Source: Lates calcarifer (Eukaryota; Chordata; Actinopteri; Centropomidae). Taken from it: 64,000 nucleotides of DNA. This document shows, one piece after another, positions 11,601 through 23,800 of this stretch (position 1 is the first letter of the stretch; the number at the start of each line of letters is the position of its first letter). The position numbers and the translations under genes are program-made. The notes under the pieces were generated by a model. The model saw only the letters and a program-made list of their open reading frames with translations. It searched no databases and was not told where the DNA came from. The stretch spans positions 7,601,712-7,665,711 of the forward strand of contig NC_066851.1 in assembly GCF_001640805.2 (NCBI RefSeq), given 5' to 3'.

Positions 11601-14600
11601 ATGTCCACAGAGCTCCGTGCAAGTTGTCTTGTAACAACTGCACCGTCTCAGACCTAGAGCAAACAGCCCCTGTTTGTGTCAGGCCTCCTGTGGTGTGGCC
11701 GTTGAGTGTGAAGCAGGGTCCCACGCGTTGGGCCAGTAGGTGCTTGACCCTTCTTCGCTTCCTGACAGACTTGGCTGGACAGGCTAGCAAGTGTCCTGTG
11801 CTTCACAGGTCTCCGTTGCCTCTCCAGTGTCTCGCCTGAAAGACCCAAAAATATCTCCCATGCACCCATCAAGCATGTTTTTCCAAGCCTGGTCTCACTC
11901 TGGTGAGAAAACCACCCCTCCCCTTCCCAGTCTTCACTGCTCAGTCAGCAGAGGCCAACCTGTGACAGGAAGACACATCTCCAAACCGCCAGATGTCAAG
12001 ACAGTTTTGACAAGTCTGTCATGGAGGGTTTTTTTGGAATGTGCTTTAGATTTCTGTGGCACAGGCAGCGACTTCCTCACCCTCACACATATACAACCCA
12101 CACACTTCTCTGCATTTCACAAAATAGTAAAATTTTGCATTCCTGCACAAAAAAATCATATGTAGATCCTAGTGCTCACCTATTGTTCATATTTTATGTT
12201 ACACCAGCCCTGTGGCAGGATCAAATGGACACCCCCGCTCTGAAGACCTGCAAAGTGGAGGAGGACCTTAGACCATGGCCAGGTGAGACATTGCTTTACT
12301 TAACTGTGCCATAGAGTTCTCTGCAATTACTCTTTCAAGCCTTTATTTTAAAACTTTTCCTCACGTAAAGCTCGACTCTCCTGATTTGACCTCAAATTTG
12401 ATGTGAATTAGACGATGTGCAGACCTGTGCTTTTGTGTGTGTGTTAATGGGAAAATAGTTTCGAAGGGTGTTTGTTAGTTCCACAGACATAATCATAATG
12501 TGAGGTCTAATCAACAAGCAGCATGAGGTGTGAGGTCACTAGTAAGCAATGGCCTTAATTACACAGGCGTGAGTAAACAGGCTTGAAAAAATACAGGAGA
12601 TAATTGAGGCACTCCAGGCTGCCAAAGACAGTCCACACCTTTCAAATGGTACATCTTAATGGATATCTCAAAACAAACTGAAGATATCTAAACTAATTCA
12701 TTTTAATTAGAAGACACTCTCACAGCCTTTGAAACAAACAATACTGAAGTGGAGAAGCTGGAAAGGCAGGCAGAACTCAGGGTGTGCCATTCGTTGTGAC
12801 AATTTTGGAGTCTGTTTCGTTTTGCCCGTAGGGCCTACTACATCCCAGAACATTCCTAGGACGCCACCACTCTGCCTGCCCTCTTCTTCTTCTTCCTCTT
12901 CTTCCTTCCCTCCCACTCCCTCTTTCTTTTATTTGTTTCTTGGTGATTTGAATCTCTGCTGCTGTCTAACAACCCCTTCAGTCTCCTATCTGTCCCCTAC
13001 CCAGAAACCACCACACCACACCAGACATGCTGAGTCATCCACTCACACTGTGATGAGGACAGACATTAAAACACACACACACACATAGAAGACGGAAAAG
13101 ACTTAGATTTGGCACACTGATCTTGCTCTCTTTTCTAAAGTTTATCAGATGTGCCGGAAGCTGAAGACAGAAAATTTACTGTTTGAGTGGTGAGACCGGG
13201 AATCACATATTCAAATGTGTCTCTGCTCGTGCAAGGCCTTTTCTAGCCAGAGATTCACTGTAGAGCAAAACATTCATGATGGTGTAAAAAATATAATGGA
13301 GTGACAGTGATGGTTAGTAAAAGGATGTGTTTGAGATGTTAAGGCCTAAACTTGAAATTCCACTCCATTTCAACAGTAAAGAAAATGTGAGATGGAGAAA
13401 AACATAATGTCTGATGATGATACTTGTATTCATACGTTATCCTTACAATAACAGTATAAATGGTCTATGGTCAGCAAAACACATCACATCAGTGGCTTTA
13501 CAAGGAAGTATCACATCTCTCATAGACGAGAATTTACTTAACAAACAAACATATTTATCATGTCACCTTGTTTGTTGATGCATTAGGAAAATCTCAGGTT
13601 TTCTGTAATCACAAACTTCCTTTACTCCTGCTGGTATTGCATGTCACAAGTTGGGGACATGCAAAATCCTCTGCGCTCACCTGATAAAGTGCCTAACATG
13701 GATGAGGCTTTGGGGCTGTTGACCATGGTGTCACAGTACAGAGGTGATTATCATTTGCATTCGACATGATGTTCCGGCCCCAAAGCCTTGGTGCTTAAAT
13801 AAACACCTGGAGATCATTTGTGTTCATTTGGGTCTCCTATTCTTTGACCTGTGCAGCAGCAGCAGCTCTGTCCTGGCATTATGCTACCTTGTCATCATAG
13901 CCCTGTTATCAACAGTGACTACTCATCCTTATGGCATCCCATGGCATCTGTTCAAACCACCCAAACCAGTCACTCTCTACCTGTGAAAGGAGTTATAAAA
14001 TCCATAGTACAGTACAGCAGAGTCCCTTTGGAGGTGATATTAAGGACAAAAATAGAAAAGCAGTCTGACTGCACGGCACAGTGTGTCTATACGTGTTGCT
14101 GGATGAATCTGGGGGTTTCCTCTCTCCCTTTTCCTTCCCTCCACTTATTTGCCTGAGACACCATTCCCTGGGCGCTGGCCGTCACAGTTTGCATCAAGCC
14201 TGAGTAAACATTTCACAGGTGAGCGCCTGGATTTGCATCTCCCCATTGCCAGCCACCACATGCGGACACACATGCATACACACATACAACCTTGCACACA
14301 ATTGCACACACAGACATGGCCGCCTCAAACTTGCCCTTATGTTAACAACCAAAATCAGTTTCTCCCATAAGCAAATGAGGCAAACCTCCTGTCATATCTG
14401 GGTTACACGCTTGACTGTGGACTAGTGGACTTCTTGAGCTAAGCAAAAAGGAGGAGGAGGACTCCACCCTTGGTGCTGGAGAATTAAGTGCGTGGCGCTA
14501 TGCTTCAGAGCTAGAAGAGAAAAGAGAAAGAGAGAGCACTGGAACACTATGTTCTCTATAAAAACCCTGATTCCCAGCTACCCGCTTCATAGACTGGGAA

Positions 14601-14660
14601 CATCACAGACGGCAGACTGTGCCAGCTAGCCCTCTGGGGTCCATCCCCTCTCCTGTCCCT

Positions 14661-14722
14661 GCAATTTAGTCAACACGTTTCAGATGAGCCTAATGGAGAT
14701 CATGTGTGGTTTTGGGCTGCAG
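14661..14722. repeat. copy 1 of a diverged direct repeat in runx3 intron
   Basis: It starts GCAATTTAGTCAACACGTTT and includes TGGAGATCATG and GGGCTGCAG. The same order of blocks recurs at 15089-15154. It is not a microsatellite and I do not recognise it as a transposon family. Confidence 0.6.
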
Positions 14723-15088
14723 AGGTTACAGGCAGTTACTACTAGGCTCAGTTAGGAAGACCCTCTCTGCCAAAGATACACCACTGTTACCACAGCCACA
14801 ACAGTGAAGCCTGTACTTATACTGGGTGGGGGAGGGTGGGGACACAGTAAGGTATGCAACATGGTTAAAGGGAGAAAAAGCAGACTTTAAAACTTTGCTT
14901 CTCAATTACAGAACAGTTTGTTTAGGCCTTTCCTCCAGAGGGAGCTACTGTACTGTAGAGAGTTTAGGGTGGTAGCAGGCTTCCTCTGGCTCATAGCCAA
15001 AAGGTTGGTACTGCACAAGCCCATTAAGGTGTTGTGATAAGTGTCCAGACCAGTTTCCGTTGACAGAACACAGGAGTCGATCCCCACC

Positions 15089-15154
15089 GCAGTTTAGCCA
15101 ACACGTTTCCACCAACTCCAATTAAATGGAGATCATGAGCGGGGTGGGCCGCAG
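15089..15154. repeat. copy 2 of a diverged direct repeat in runx3 intron
   Basis: It starts GCAGTTTAGCCAACACGTTT and includes ATGGAGATCATG and GGGCCGCAG, matching the blocks at 14661-14722 with a small insertion in the middle. The copies are about 430 bp apart, in the same orientation. Confidence 0.6.
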
Positions 15155-15240
15155 CAGCCAGAGCCATCAAGTCCCAACACCACACATCCCCTCCCCAGCT
15201 TCACCCTGAGCCTAAATTTAGCACAGACAGAAAGAGATGA

Positions 15241-15300
15241 AGGGACGGAGAGAGAGGGAGAGAGAAAGAGGGAGAGGGAGAGAGGGAGAGGGAGGGGGGG

Positions 15301-15333
<33 letters not shown>

Positions 15334-15334
15334 G
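15241..15334. repeat. polypurine (GA)n/(GGGA)n tract
   Basis: About 94 nt made almost only of G and A on the + strand, ending in a perfect GA run. It is simple sequence within the last runx3 intron, with triplex (H-DNA) potential. Confidence 0.9.
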
Positions 15335-17298
15335 CAAAGGCTTTTTGGGAGTCCGGTAGGAATTAGTGGGCCGACTCCACTTCACCCGAATCAACAGCAG
15401 CTGAAGGCTTGGATTTTCCTCGCGTGAAATCAGATATGGAGCCTGGTAGACTCTGGAAAAAGAAACAGCCCCACCACCACCAAACTCCCTCATCCCAAAA
15501 AGAAGAGGAAATTCAACTGCAGAAGTGTGTTGTTGAAAAAAAAAAAGAGTCTAGCAGGGGCCATGGAAATTGCAAAGGAACAGATTTTTTTGTAGCTGAA
15601 AATGGACCCAGTTCTCCAGACATAGGGAAAAGACATTTCAACAAGACTGTGGCACGCAAGTTTGGCATTCTCCCCCCTCAGGGCTGTGGCGTGCAAGCGC
15701 TTGCTATTTCACAAATACAAGCTCTCTTTTCTCTGCCATCCAAATCCACATTTTACACTTGCAGTCATGTGGGCACATTGGACCCATGAAAGCCACATGC
15801 GGACAAACAAATAACCACGGATTGAGGTGTGTGTGGGTGTAGGAGTGTGTGTGCAAGTGGCAGGTGTGGATGGAGCGTACTGTGTGCTGACATCAGGTAT
15901 GAGGAACTCTCTCTATTCATTGCAGAGTACAACCTGATTAAGGGCGTTTACAGTTAGTGAGAATATTTCAGCCTGGCCGTTGGCCACCTTACCATCTTCC
16001 AAAATATCTGAGTGTCATGAGTGCAAAGACTAGACATGCTTAACTTGTCAGCCAAGACTTCTACCTGAGCATTATAATGAAATGTTTGCGGAGCCAAAAC
16101 AGCTATAATGCTGGTGTGTGATTTCCCCGTCTGTTGCTTTTTAGTGATACATAAGCTACAAACAGACCTGAAAAATCAATAGGGAGGCTAAATACTATAG
16201 AGGTTTATTAAACATGGCCTAAGTGGCCTAATACACATAAAACTGATATGATAGCTTCCTCTAATAGCAACTTCCACTGAATAATGCAGCAGAAATATGG
16301 AACAGAACTGTTCCTGCACCATGCTCCAAAATCAAATGCTACAGTAGGTGGCAGCAGGCAGTGTTCACAAGTCCTACATGATGTGCACGACTGTGAATGG
16401 GTTCATATCCAAAGCTCAGGATGTAAGATCAGCCAATAATACTCTTCAGTTAAGTGAGAGGGGCAATATGGTGTTTGACTTAAGGAACTAAGTTGGTGAC
16501 AGTAGTGGCCCCAGAACTCAGAGAAGGAAACTGCCAAGTCAAACCCTGGGCAATATTTCTATTTCCCCTTTGTCAGCTGAATAAATTAGAAAGTGTGCAG
16601 TGAAACTGAAATCCTAACAGCTGGGTTCAACAGTGCTCTGTTACCTGTGAGATTACACTTAGCAGTTAATTCTGACAGGTCCTGGACTGTGATACACATT
16701 AGAGGATATTCACACAGAAACACACTTTCTCTCTCCTCCTTTCCTACCCTCTTTCCCTTCATTTTCCCTCTCTATCTCTCTGTCTGTCTCTGATTGTGAC
16801 CCTGTGTCTCCCAAGTATGATTTATGATGAGTTGCAAAACAGCGCAACAAGTCATCAGTGTTTATACAAAGCACCCCTCACCAATGACAATGCCTCTTTT
16901 CATTGCTCTGAGAAAGACAGAAAACTGTGCGTTGCTCTCTTTTTGAAGGAGTGGTAGGAGGGCTGTGGCGAGGGGGCCTTTTCATAACTTCAGTCTTGTG
17001 CATGGGGCTGTGGGATGATGTGCTGTCAGTTCTTGATGACTGTTATTAAGCAAAAAATGTCTCAGTTCATTACTTTGAGAAAACATTTCCATGGACAGGC
17101 ATATCGCAAGAAATCTGAGCTCAGAATTGGGGGTTTTGGGAAGGTTTGCTGTTGTTGAGATGTGGCTTGTTTTTCAAAGTAATAGAACTTGAGAAATCTC
17201 TGAAGTCCTTGTTTCATAATCACAACAGCAGTTTTCACTCATGGCTGAATGTTTGTCGCCTTTTTTCCAACCTTTTGTTTCTTTGTATCTGCCGACAG

Positions 17299-17780
17299 GG
17301 ACAACAGATCTCTTCCAACAGAGGACCACCTTCCCATCTCTGTCGCCACTGACTGACCCTCGCTTCTCAGACCCCCGCATGCACTACCCCGGGGCCTTCC
17401 CTTACTCTGCCAACACCTCCAGCACTGGCATCAGCGGCCTCAGCATGTCAGCCTCATCTAGATACCACACCTACCTGCCGCCACCCTACTCAAACAACCA
17501 GACCCAGAACTTCCAGTCCAACTCCTACCTGTATTATGGCACAGGCTCTGGATCCTACCAGTTCTCCATGGTGGCACCGGGGAACACTGGGGGCGAGCGC
17601 TCCCCCACCCGCCTGCTGTCCTGCTCGGGGGCCGGGGGCACTGGAGGGACCAACAGCCTGATGAACCCTGGCCTGAACACCCAGAGCGAGGGAGTGGAGG
17701 CCGATGGCAGCCACAGCAACTCCCCCACGGCCATGAGCGCTTCGGGCCGCTTGGATGAGTCCGTCTGGAGGCCTTACTGA
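17299..17780 (+). CDS. runx3: runx3 terminal coding exon (activation/inhibition domains, VWRPY)
   Basis: The exon opens after CCGACAG with 2 nt completing Gly, then encodes 159 residues and TGA at 17778-17780. Diagnostic blocks in order are TTFPSLSPLTDPRFSDPR (near the start), MHYPGAFPYS, RYHTYLPPPYSNN, YLYYGTGSGSYQFSMV, ERSPTR, NPGLNTQSEGVEADGSHSN and the final VDE-type ESVWRPY. MHYPGA, YHTYLPPPY, YYG-SGSYQF and VWRPY are hallmarks of RUNX C-termini. The PPPY is a WW-domain ligand (YAP/E3 ligases), and VWRPY recruits TLE/Groucho corepressors. Gly-rich G-A-G-G-T-G-G-T after the SPTR block is less conserved. The frame is intact throughout. Confidence 0.97.
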
Positions 17781-18943
17781 CTGACAGACAGCTAGACAAT
17801 CAGGGGGTGCAGGAGAAGTGAGGGAGAAAAAGCAAAGAGGACAATGAACAAAAAAAAAAAAAAAAGCTGAACACTGAAAGAAAAAAAAAAAAAAAGAGAA
17901 ATGTTGCATGTTTGTCTTTTATTTCTCTGGCACTCGCTTTAAAGACTTTCTGTGTTTTACCAATTCTCCCGAGACTTCCATATATTTTGTAAATTTTGAG
18001 TGAACCCTTGCACTGTGCTAAAACATGTACTCTTAAGGGACTATAAAAGCCATATAAATTAAGATGATGTTCAGCTGAGACTGTAAAAAGAGGTGAGGGT
18101 AAACACCAGTAGCCATGGTAACGTTTCAGGATCATTTGTCTGGTGTAAAAAGGTATTCATCAAAGGCAAAAGAACAAAAGACAATGGAGGTAAATCAATC
18201 AGCACAGCTGATGAACTGTAAAACCACAGCCAACAATCATCAAGCAGACTGATCCAACTCACTTGGTAGGTGGAGAAGAGCAGTCGGACTGGATGTTTTC
18301 TCCGTGACTCTAGCATCCTTCCAAGGCACGGCTGCACTGCTGTAGCAATCGGTTCCTTTTTAAGCTTTAATTTCTGTAAAAAGAAAAAAAAACAACTGAA
18401 TATTGCAAAAAATATTGTCAGTTGTGAAAACATCCTCAGATGCATCCAGAGCTGTTTTGTGTGTTCACAGTACTTATGCAGTACCTTATTGCCTAATTTA
18501 TTACCCAACTGAACATAATAGCCTTTGGTGCTACGGTGTGCACGTGGATGTTTCAACACAATCACTGCATATTTGAGAGAAAAGCATTTTATCTGTCAGG
18601 ACTCACATGTTTAAGAAATGAATTCTCCTCTGCTGTGTCATCAGTGTATCGAGTTTCAACAGGACAATGGCTGATGTATTGAGGAATGTAAAAGACTAAC
18701 GCAGAGGAGTGTTTTTCTGTTTCTTTTTCTCCAGGAATATTTAAGTCCTGTTGTGCCTACTCTTTACTTTTCCCTTGCAGTTCTTACTCAAGCCCTTTTC
18801 TGAAAAAAAAGAAGTTCTAGTCTGGTACCTTTCAACTGGATGACATGGTTTACTTTTGATATTTATTTGAGCCAAATTGTGAGGAAATGTACGCATATAC
18901 CCAAAATCTTTGAGCATTTCTCGCTACCTTTTCTTTTTTTATA

Positions 18944-18969
18944 TATATAAATATATATGCAGTATATAT
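18944..18969. repeat. AT-rich TATA simple sequence in runx3 3' UTR
   Basis: Imperfect TA repeat, in AT-rich 3' UTR sequence. Confidence 0.6.
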
Positions 18970-20303
18970 ACCATGTTTTGTTGTTAAGTATAAATTTGGA
19001 ATTTGTGTAATATATTGTTACTAAATTATAAAAAACAAAACCTTTAATGTAATTATTTTGTCTTCCAATGTAGCTTTGATGCACTAAAAACCTTTATTCC
19101 TTATGAACCACGCCCAACAGATTCTGTTAGTGAGATGATGTATCAAGAGCCATTATCTTCTAAACAATTTCCAAATTGTCTTCCTGCGCTAAATGAGTCA
19201 TTTGCTTAAACTTTGCACTATGTTTGAACTCTTATATCTCTTTTATGGTTTTGCATTTACAAATATTTGAAAGTCTGCAGAGCTAAATATTTTTTAAAAA
19301 TTCCTGCGCACACTTAAAAGTGTCCTTTTAAAAAATCCTTCACCAAATAATTAATGATTTCATGATAAGACACACACACACATTCCTACACCACAGGTGT
19401 GTGTGCACATTCCCCCTGTCCTGAGGGCGTATTCCCCCTGCAGTTACACATGTGATCCCTCTATCCATGGAGGGGGAAGAGTGTGAGGATGAGGGGTTAG
19501 AAGGAGGCAATGGGGTCAGAGTGGTATCTTCTTACCAACACCTAGTGCAGTTATGCAAGAAAAACCTTCCCTTGTTGTGTACAGGTTCCTTTGTTCTGAA
19601 TAATCAACGAGTGCTTTGAAGCCTTTATGGCCTTCTGTCTTTGCTGATCATCAGTGCCAGGGGCTCATGGCTCTGCCAATAATTCATACACCTGCACAGA
19701 TCATCTTGATCAGATGATCTGTCAGATCATTCAATATGAGCCACACTATGGCATTTACAGCAGGTATCAGGTGTCAACATTTACCTGGAAAGTCTTCCTT
19801 AAGAAGGGAGATGATTAGCATTCATGACTCTGTGAGATGGGTATTTAGCAGCTACACAAGTAAGATTCAATTTCAAAATGAATAGTGATCCAAAGATAGC
19901 ATTTAGCTCAGGTATAAGTAAGTTATGAAAGGTATTTTGCTGACCCTCTGCCTTATTCCAATTTTTTAACAATCAGTAACAATGTCTCATTCCTTCTTCC
20001 CTTTGATTTCGAGTAAACCACATTTCCTGCTCTCTCCTCTGGAGCCTTTATATGGTAAAAGACCTTACTTTACTATGGGCAAATCATGCAGCTAGAGAAA
20101 CCACATAGGTATTTATATTTGTGTGGTTCCTTCAAAAAACAAAAAAAACAAAAACCAAAGATCTTCACAACTGCCTGTAATACAGTTTGGATGTTAATGA
20201 TGGGAAAGATGTGTGGTAAATGAATCATTTCTTGATTGATCATTCTTTATGCAAAACTAGAAAGTCAAAATGTACAAATGAACTGTATTTGATTGTATAT
20301 TGG

Positions 20304-20309
20304 ATTAAA
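20304..20309 (+). terminator. runx3: candidate runx3 poly(A) signal ATTAAA
   Basis: ATTAAA hexamer about 2.5 kb after the stop, in the TGGATTAAAGAGC context. A second ATTAAA lies at 20542. The choice between them cannot be made from sequence alone. Confidence 0.35.
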
Positions 20310-20605
20310 GAGCACAACGTTACATTTTCTTTTATTTCTTTTTAAAAGACTCCCCTTTTCCTTTTCATATAACAAAATGTTAACGTCATCTTGCTGTCTT
20401 CATTTCTCTTTATGCTCAAAGCATGTACATCTGAAACTGATATGTTAATTTAAGAATCTCATCTATGTATGTAATATCGTTAATGCTTCCATATTGAGTG
20501 CTTGTACAATTTGCCGATAATGTAGTTTTTAATCATTTTAATTAAAAAACGTGTCTCAAGTTTGCCTTCACACTTGCTCTTCATTTCATTTTAAAAAAAG
20601 TCATT

Positions 20606-20873
20606 ATTATTCATTCATCCATCCATTATTTATACCACTTATCCGTTAAGGGTCACGGGGGTGCTGGAGCCTATTCCAGCTGACATTGGGTGAGGGGCAG
20701 GGTACACCCTGTACGGATCGGCAGTCCATCACAGGGCCAACACATACAACCATTCACAGGCAACTACAGGCAATTTAGAGTTATCAATTAACCTAACTTG
20801 CATGTCTTTGGACTGTGGGAGGGAGTACCCAGAGAAAACCCCCGCAGACACAGGGAGCACACTGTGCCGCTCC
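20606..20873 (-). repeat. teleost interspersed retroelement tail with 8-bp target duplication
   Basis: It opens with an ATTC/CATC-type microsatellite, then TATACCACTTATCCGTTAAG, GGTGCTGGAGCCTATTCCAG, CATCACAGGGCCAACACA, CAATTTAGAGT, TGCATGTCTTTGGACTGTGG and the CACGCAGAC-like AGACACAGGGAG block. This is a very common fish element family that I recognise by its consensus but do not name firmly; it looks like a LINE 3' tail with the microsatellite as its terminus, hence the minus orientation. AAGTCATT flanks both sides (20598-20605 and 20874-20881) as a target-site duplication. Confidence 0.8.
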
Positions 20874-23800
20874 AAGTCATTTTATTTTTAATAAATTTTA
20901 ATTAAAGGAACACCAGGAGAGCATTATGACAACACATCATTTTTCTTTCGATTCAAAGCTCCCACCTGCCCTTTTAAGAAAAATCACACCCACATCAGAT
21001 TTAGGTTCAGTATTTACAGTCACATGCTTCAATATTATTCACTTTACTATAAAAACAATTCCTTACTATAAAGAGTTCTCTAATTTTGAAACTGAATGCT
21101 CAAAAGTCTGGACTGTGAGGTTTTTTATGGTTTAACAGGGGGAGGTGTTGAGAGTGAAAACATTAAACATGAAGGCGCAGGGTATAATTCATCTCCAGAA
21201 ACGCAGACACCATCACATCAGCTGACAAATGAGCAGGGAAAAAAAGAAACACCATAAATGTTCATGGGACCCAACTTCATGCCAGCACATTCTGATCCAA
21301 AAATTCTGTTCTTCTAACTTCTTCTTTCGCCTCATACAGTAAATACCACACATGCCACCGCCTCCATCTCATAACCCCAACAGTTCATCGGTGGTTCATT
21401 CCCAATGACCCCCCTTCAATAATTATACTCCTCTCTCCCATTAGTGAAGCTCTCGCTGGCAATTACCCACACTTCTCAGAGATTTGAAAATGCCTCAGCT
21501 GTCAACATGGTGGTACCCTGAGCATAAATAAAGCGCTGCTCAGGAATCCAGCACCGCCCTGGCAGCCTCCATGTTAGCACACGTCGGCAAGTTGTCACTT
21601 GTTAAAAACAATACAGGAGAAGTTTGGTATGTCGACCCTCTTTTTTACCAGCTATGCGGTTGTTAATTTATTCGGTGCTGATGGCATCTGTTTGGTCCAT
21701 TTGAAGCTGAGCCACAAGATTAAACACTTGAGATGCTACCTTGTGGGGTGGTCTGATTTTAGATGTCTCATGTGGTTAACCTGAAATACAATACCCACAA
21801 TTCCTCACTCTTAAACTAATGCCACCTGTTGAAAGGGCTTTCACTTCAAAATGCTTTGTTTTTCTTCTTCAATTTTTCACTCTTTTATTCTCCCTGTTTA
21901 TACTCTCCTGTATCTATGCTCTTTCCTTTCTCTTTTATCCTTTCTTCTCATTCAATTCTCTCCTTTCTTTCCTTCTGTATGGTTTCTACTGTGTGTGCGT
22001 CAGGCCTTCTATGGGGGCAGTGCTGGCAGAACAACAAAGCCTTAGGACGCACACACGCAGCCTTGATACACACTGTATTCAATTAACTCTGCACACTCAA
22101 AGCATTTCCACGCACGCACAAGAAACTCATACACACACAATCCCCTGCTGACAGATCTCACACCACGCTCCACCCAGACAGTCTGAGCTCCACTTCATAG
22201 TGCTGAATGTATGACAGATCTGCACCATCTTAAACATTCCCAACTATTTTCTCCAGGTCTCATCACACAGTGACTTCTCTGCGTCGCTCCTTGCTGATCC
22301 CCCCACCGCTCAGGAAGCACAAAGAGAAGATGATAAGCTTTCAATTAGACCAGGCTCAGGGGAATTTTCCAGCTGTCTTCACACAGTCTGTGAGACCCGA
22401 CTCTCCCGTCCACATGTGGGGAGCAGAGGAGCTCTCATCTGGCTCCGTCTTTGTCATAGATGTACATGAACCAAGTTGCTTTTTTCATCTTCTCTCTGTT
22501 CCCGCTATGCAGTCCTTCTTCCGAAAATTGTAACTCTCCAGGAAAAGGGAGGAAACGTTTGCCTGGATGAGGCTGCTTGTCTGGATGTAATTGTAGTCAA
22601 AGGCATGATGAATTGGTTTATAAGATGACATAGAAAATTGCTTTTTAAGTGGATGAAATATAAGGACAACTGGAGGCATGATTGTGAACGTCACAGAAAA
22701 GAGAAACTAGAACAATGAGAATGGTTTAAGAGAAAATACTTTGTGAAGTCAAGCATGTCTTTTGGTGAACAACACAATGTCTTTTGTTACAAAATCGAGC
22801 CTTGCCCCTCACACAACTTTATCTTCAATTAATCAGAAAGATGAGAGAGAGAGAACTATTTATAGATTCAAATTAAAGACAGACACAGAGAAAGAGATGC
22901 AGGGGACAGAGAGAAAAACAGAAGGAGGGAAGGGAGAGAGGGAGTGTTTTGGAAAAAGCACAGAATCGTTAAAGCCCTCTCATTTCTCATGAACACAGTA
23001 TCCCGTGTCGCTTCTGTGGTACCTGCATACGAAACCCATTAGGGCCTCCTCTGCAGCCGCTGACCTCTCCTCCCCCGAACCCGTGAGAAGGAGCGGGCTA
23101 GAACCGGCTTGGTTTGGGTGCCTGGTACATGACCAGAAGTCTATTTTCTAACCAGACTGGTGGTGGGAACAGAGGCTGCCGTCCAAAATCAGGGTTCCCA
23201 CAGATTGACCGAGAAACACAGGGGCCAGGGGCTAAGAAACCGCGAGAGCTGTGATGCAACCGTTCTCACACTGATGACTAGCGCTGCCTTGCTGACGGAG
23301 AGCGGGATATGGAGGGAGAGATGAAGAAAAAGAAAGAGAAAGAGGGTTCTCTCAGTTCAGAGGGATCCCAGTGAAGGTAGTTTCTCATCCATGCTGGGTC
23401 TACAGAGACTGCTCTTTGTTACGATAGACCAGGCAGCTCTCAGTTCCCACAGTGGAGCACCTCTCCATGGGGCTAGGACTCAGTTCCCGCTCAGACCCAG
23501 AGGATCACTGAAAGCTTACAAGAGGCACTTGCAGAAACAGTCACACTATCAGGTCGATCTAGAGAGCTGCCACCATAAATTTAAGGTCACCATCGTGTGA
23601 CTTGAGACTATCTCTGCAACCCCCAAATGATCAGATGATCTCAAAGCACCAAATGCAAAGCTAGCAGGGATTGGCACAGCAAAACTGTTTTCACATTCAT
23701 CTGATGACAGGATAGTTTCTCTGTGCTCAGCCTAAATCTCATTTTAAGACCTGTTCATGTCAGCATGAATTTGTACCATTTGGAAACCAAGAGAGGTCCA

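Larger units (their letters stand above)
6290..17298 (+). other. runx3: runx3 last intron (11 kb)
   Basis: The intron is bounded by GTGAGC at 6290 and CCGACAG at 17292-17298. It contains microsatellites, a long GA tract (15241-15334), a duplicated roughly 60-bp module (14661-14722 and 15089-15154), and a chance-looking 289-codon frame at 6525-7394. No phase-compatible additional exon was found. A possible splice-flanked segment at 12208-12280 carries an in-frame TAG if spliced in. Confidence 0.8.
1..20570 (+). other. runx3: runx3 gene, 3' part (two last coding exons, introns, 3' UTR)
   Basis: RUNX3 is a nuclear Runt-domain transcription factor that binds TGTGGT-type sites with CBF-beta. Only the part after the DNA-binding domain is here: the exon starting at the basic HR-V-K motif, then the terminal activation/inhibition exon ending in VWRPY. 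The two exons join in phase (1 nt + 2 nt make a Gly codon), giving a TQ-GTTDLF junction like the mammalian RUNX3 IQGTSEL junction. There is no extra exon between them of the kind RUNX1 and RUNX2 carry, which favours runx3 over its paralogues. The convergent neighbour clic4 and then srrm1 match RUNX3 synteny. The right limit is set by AATAAA-like hexamers and is approximate. Confidence 0.88.
17781..20570 (+). other. runx3: runx3 3' UTR (end approximate)
   Basis: AT-rich non-coding sequence after the VWRPY stop, with two A16-type runs close to the stop (about 17850-17865, 17881-17895) and ATTTA-type motifs. ATTAAA hexamers at 20304-20309 and 20542-20547 are the plausible poly(A) signals. A 10-bp-arm hairpin sits at 19696-19722. 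An interspersed repeat begins immediately beyond (20606). No long coding frame is present. Confidence 0.45.

Noticed and set aside
12208..12280. Possible extra runx3 exon between GGCAG and GTGAGA
   Set aside because: It has acceptor- and donor-like ends, but in the phase set by the upstream exon it meets TAG, and the peptide does not resemble the extra RUNX1/RUNX2 exon. At most it is a cryptic or poison exon.
17458..17909. Frames on the minus strand opposite the runx3 terminal exon
   Set aside because: Shadows of the GC-rich coding exon. The + strand product is unmistakably RUNX.
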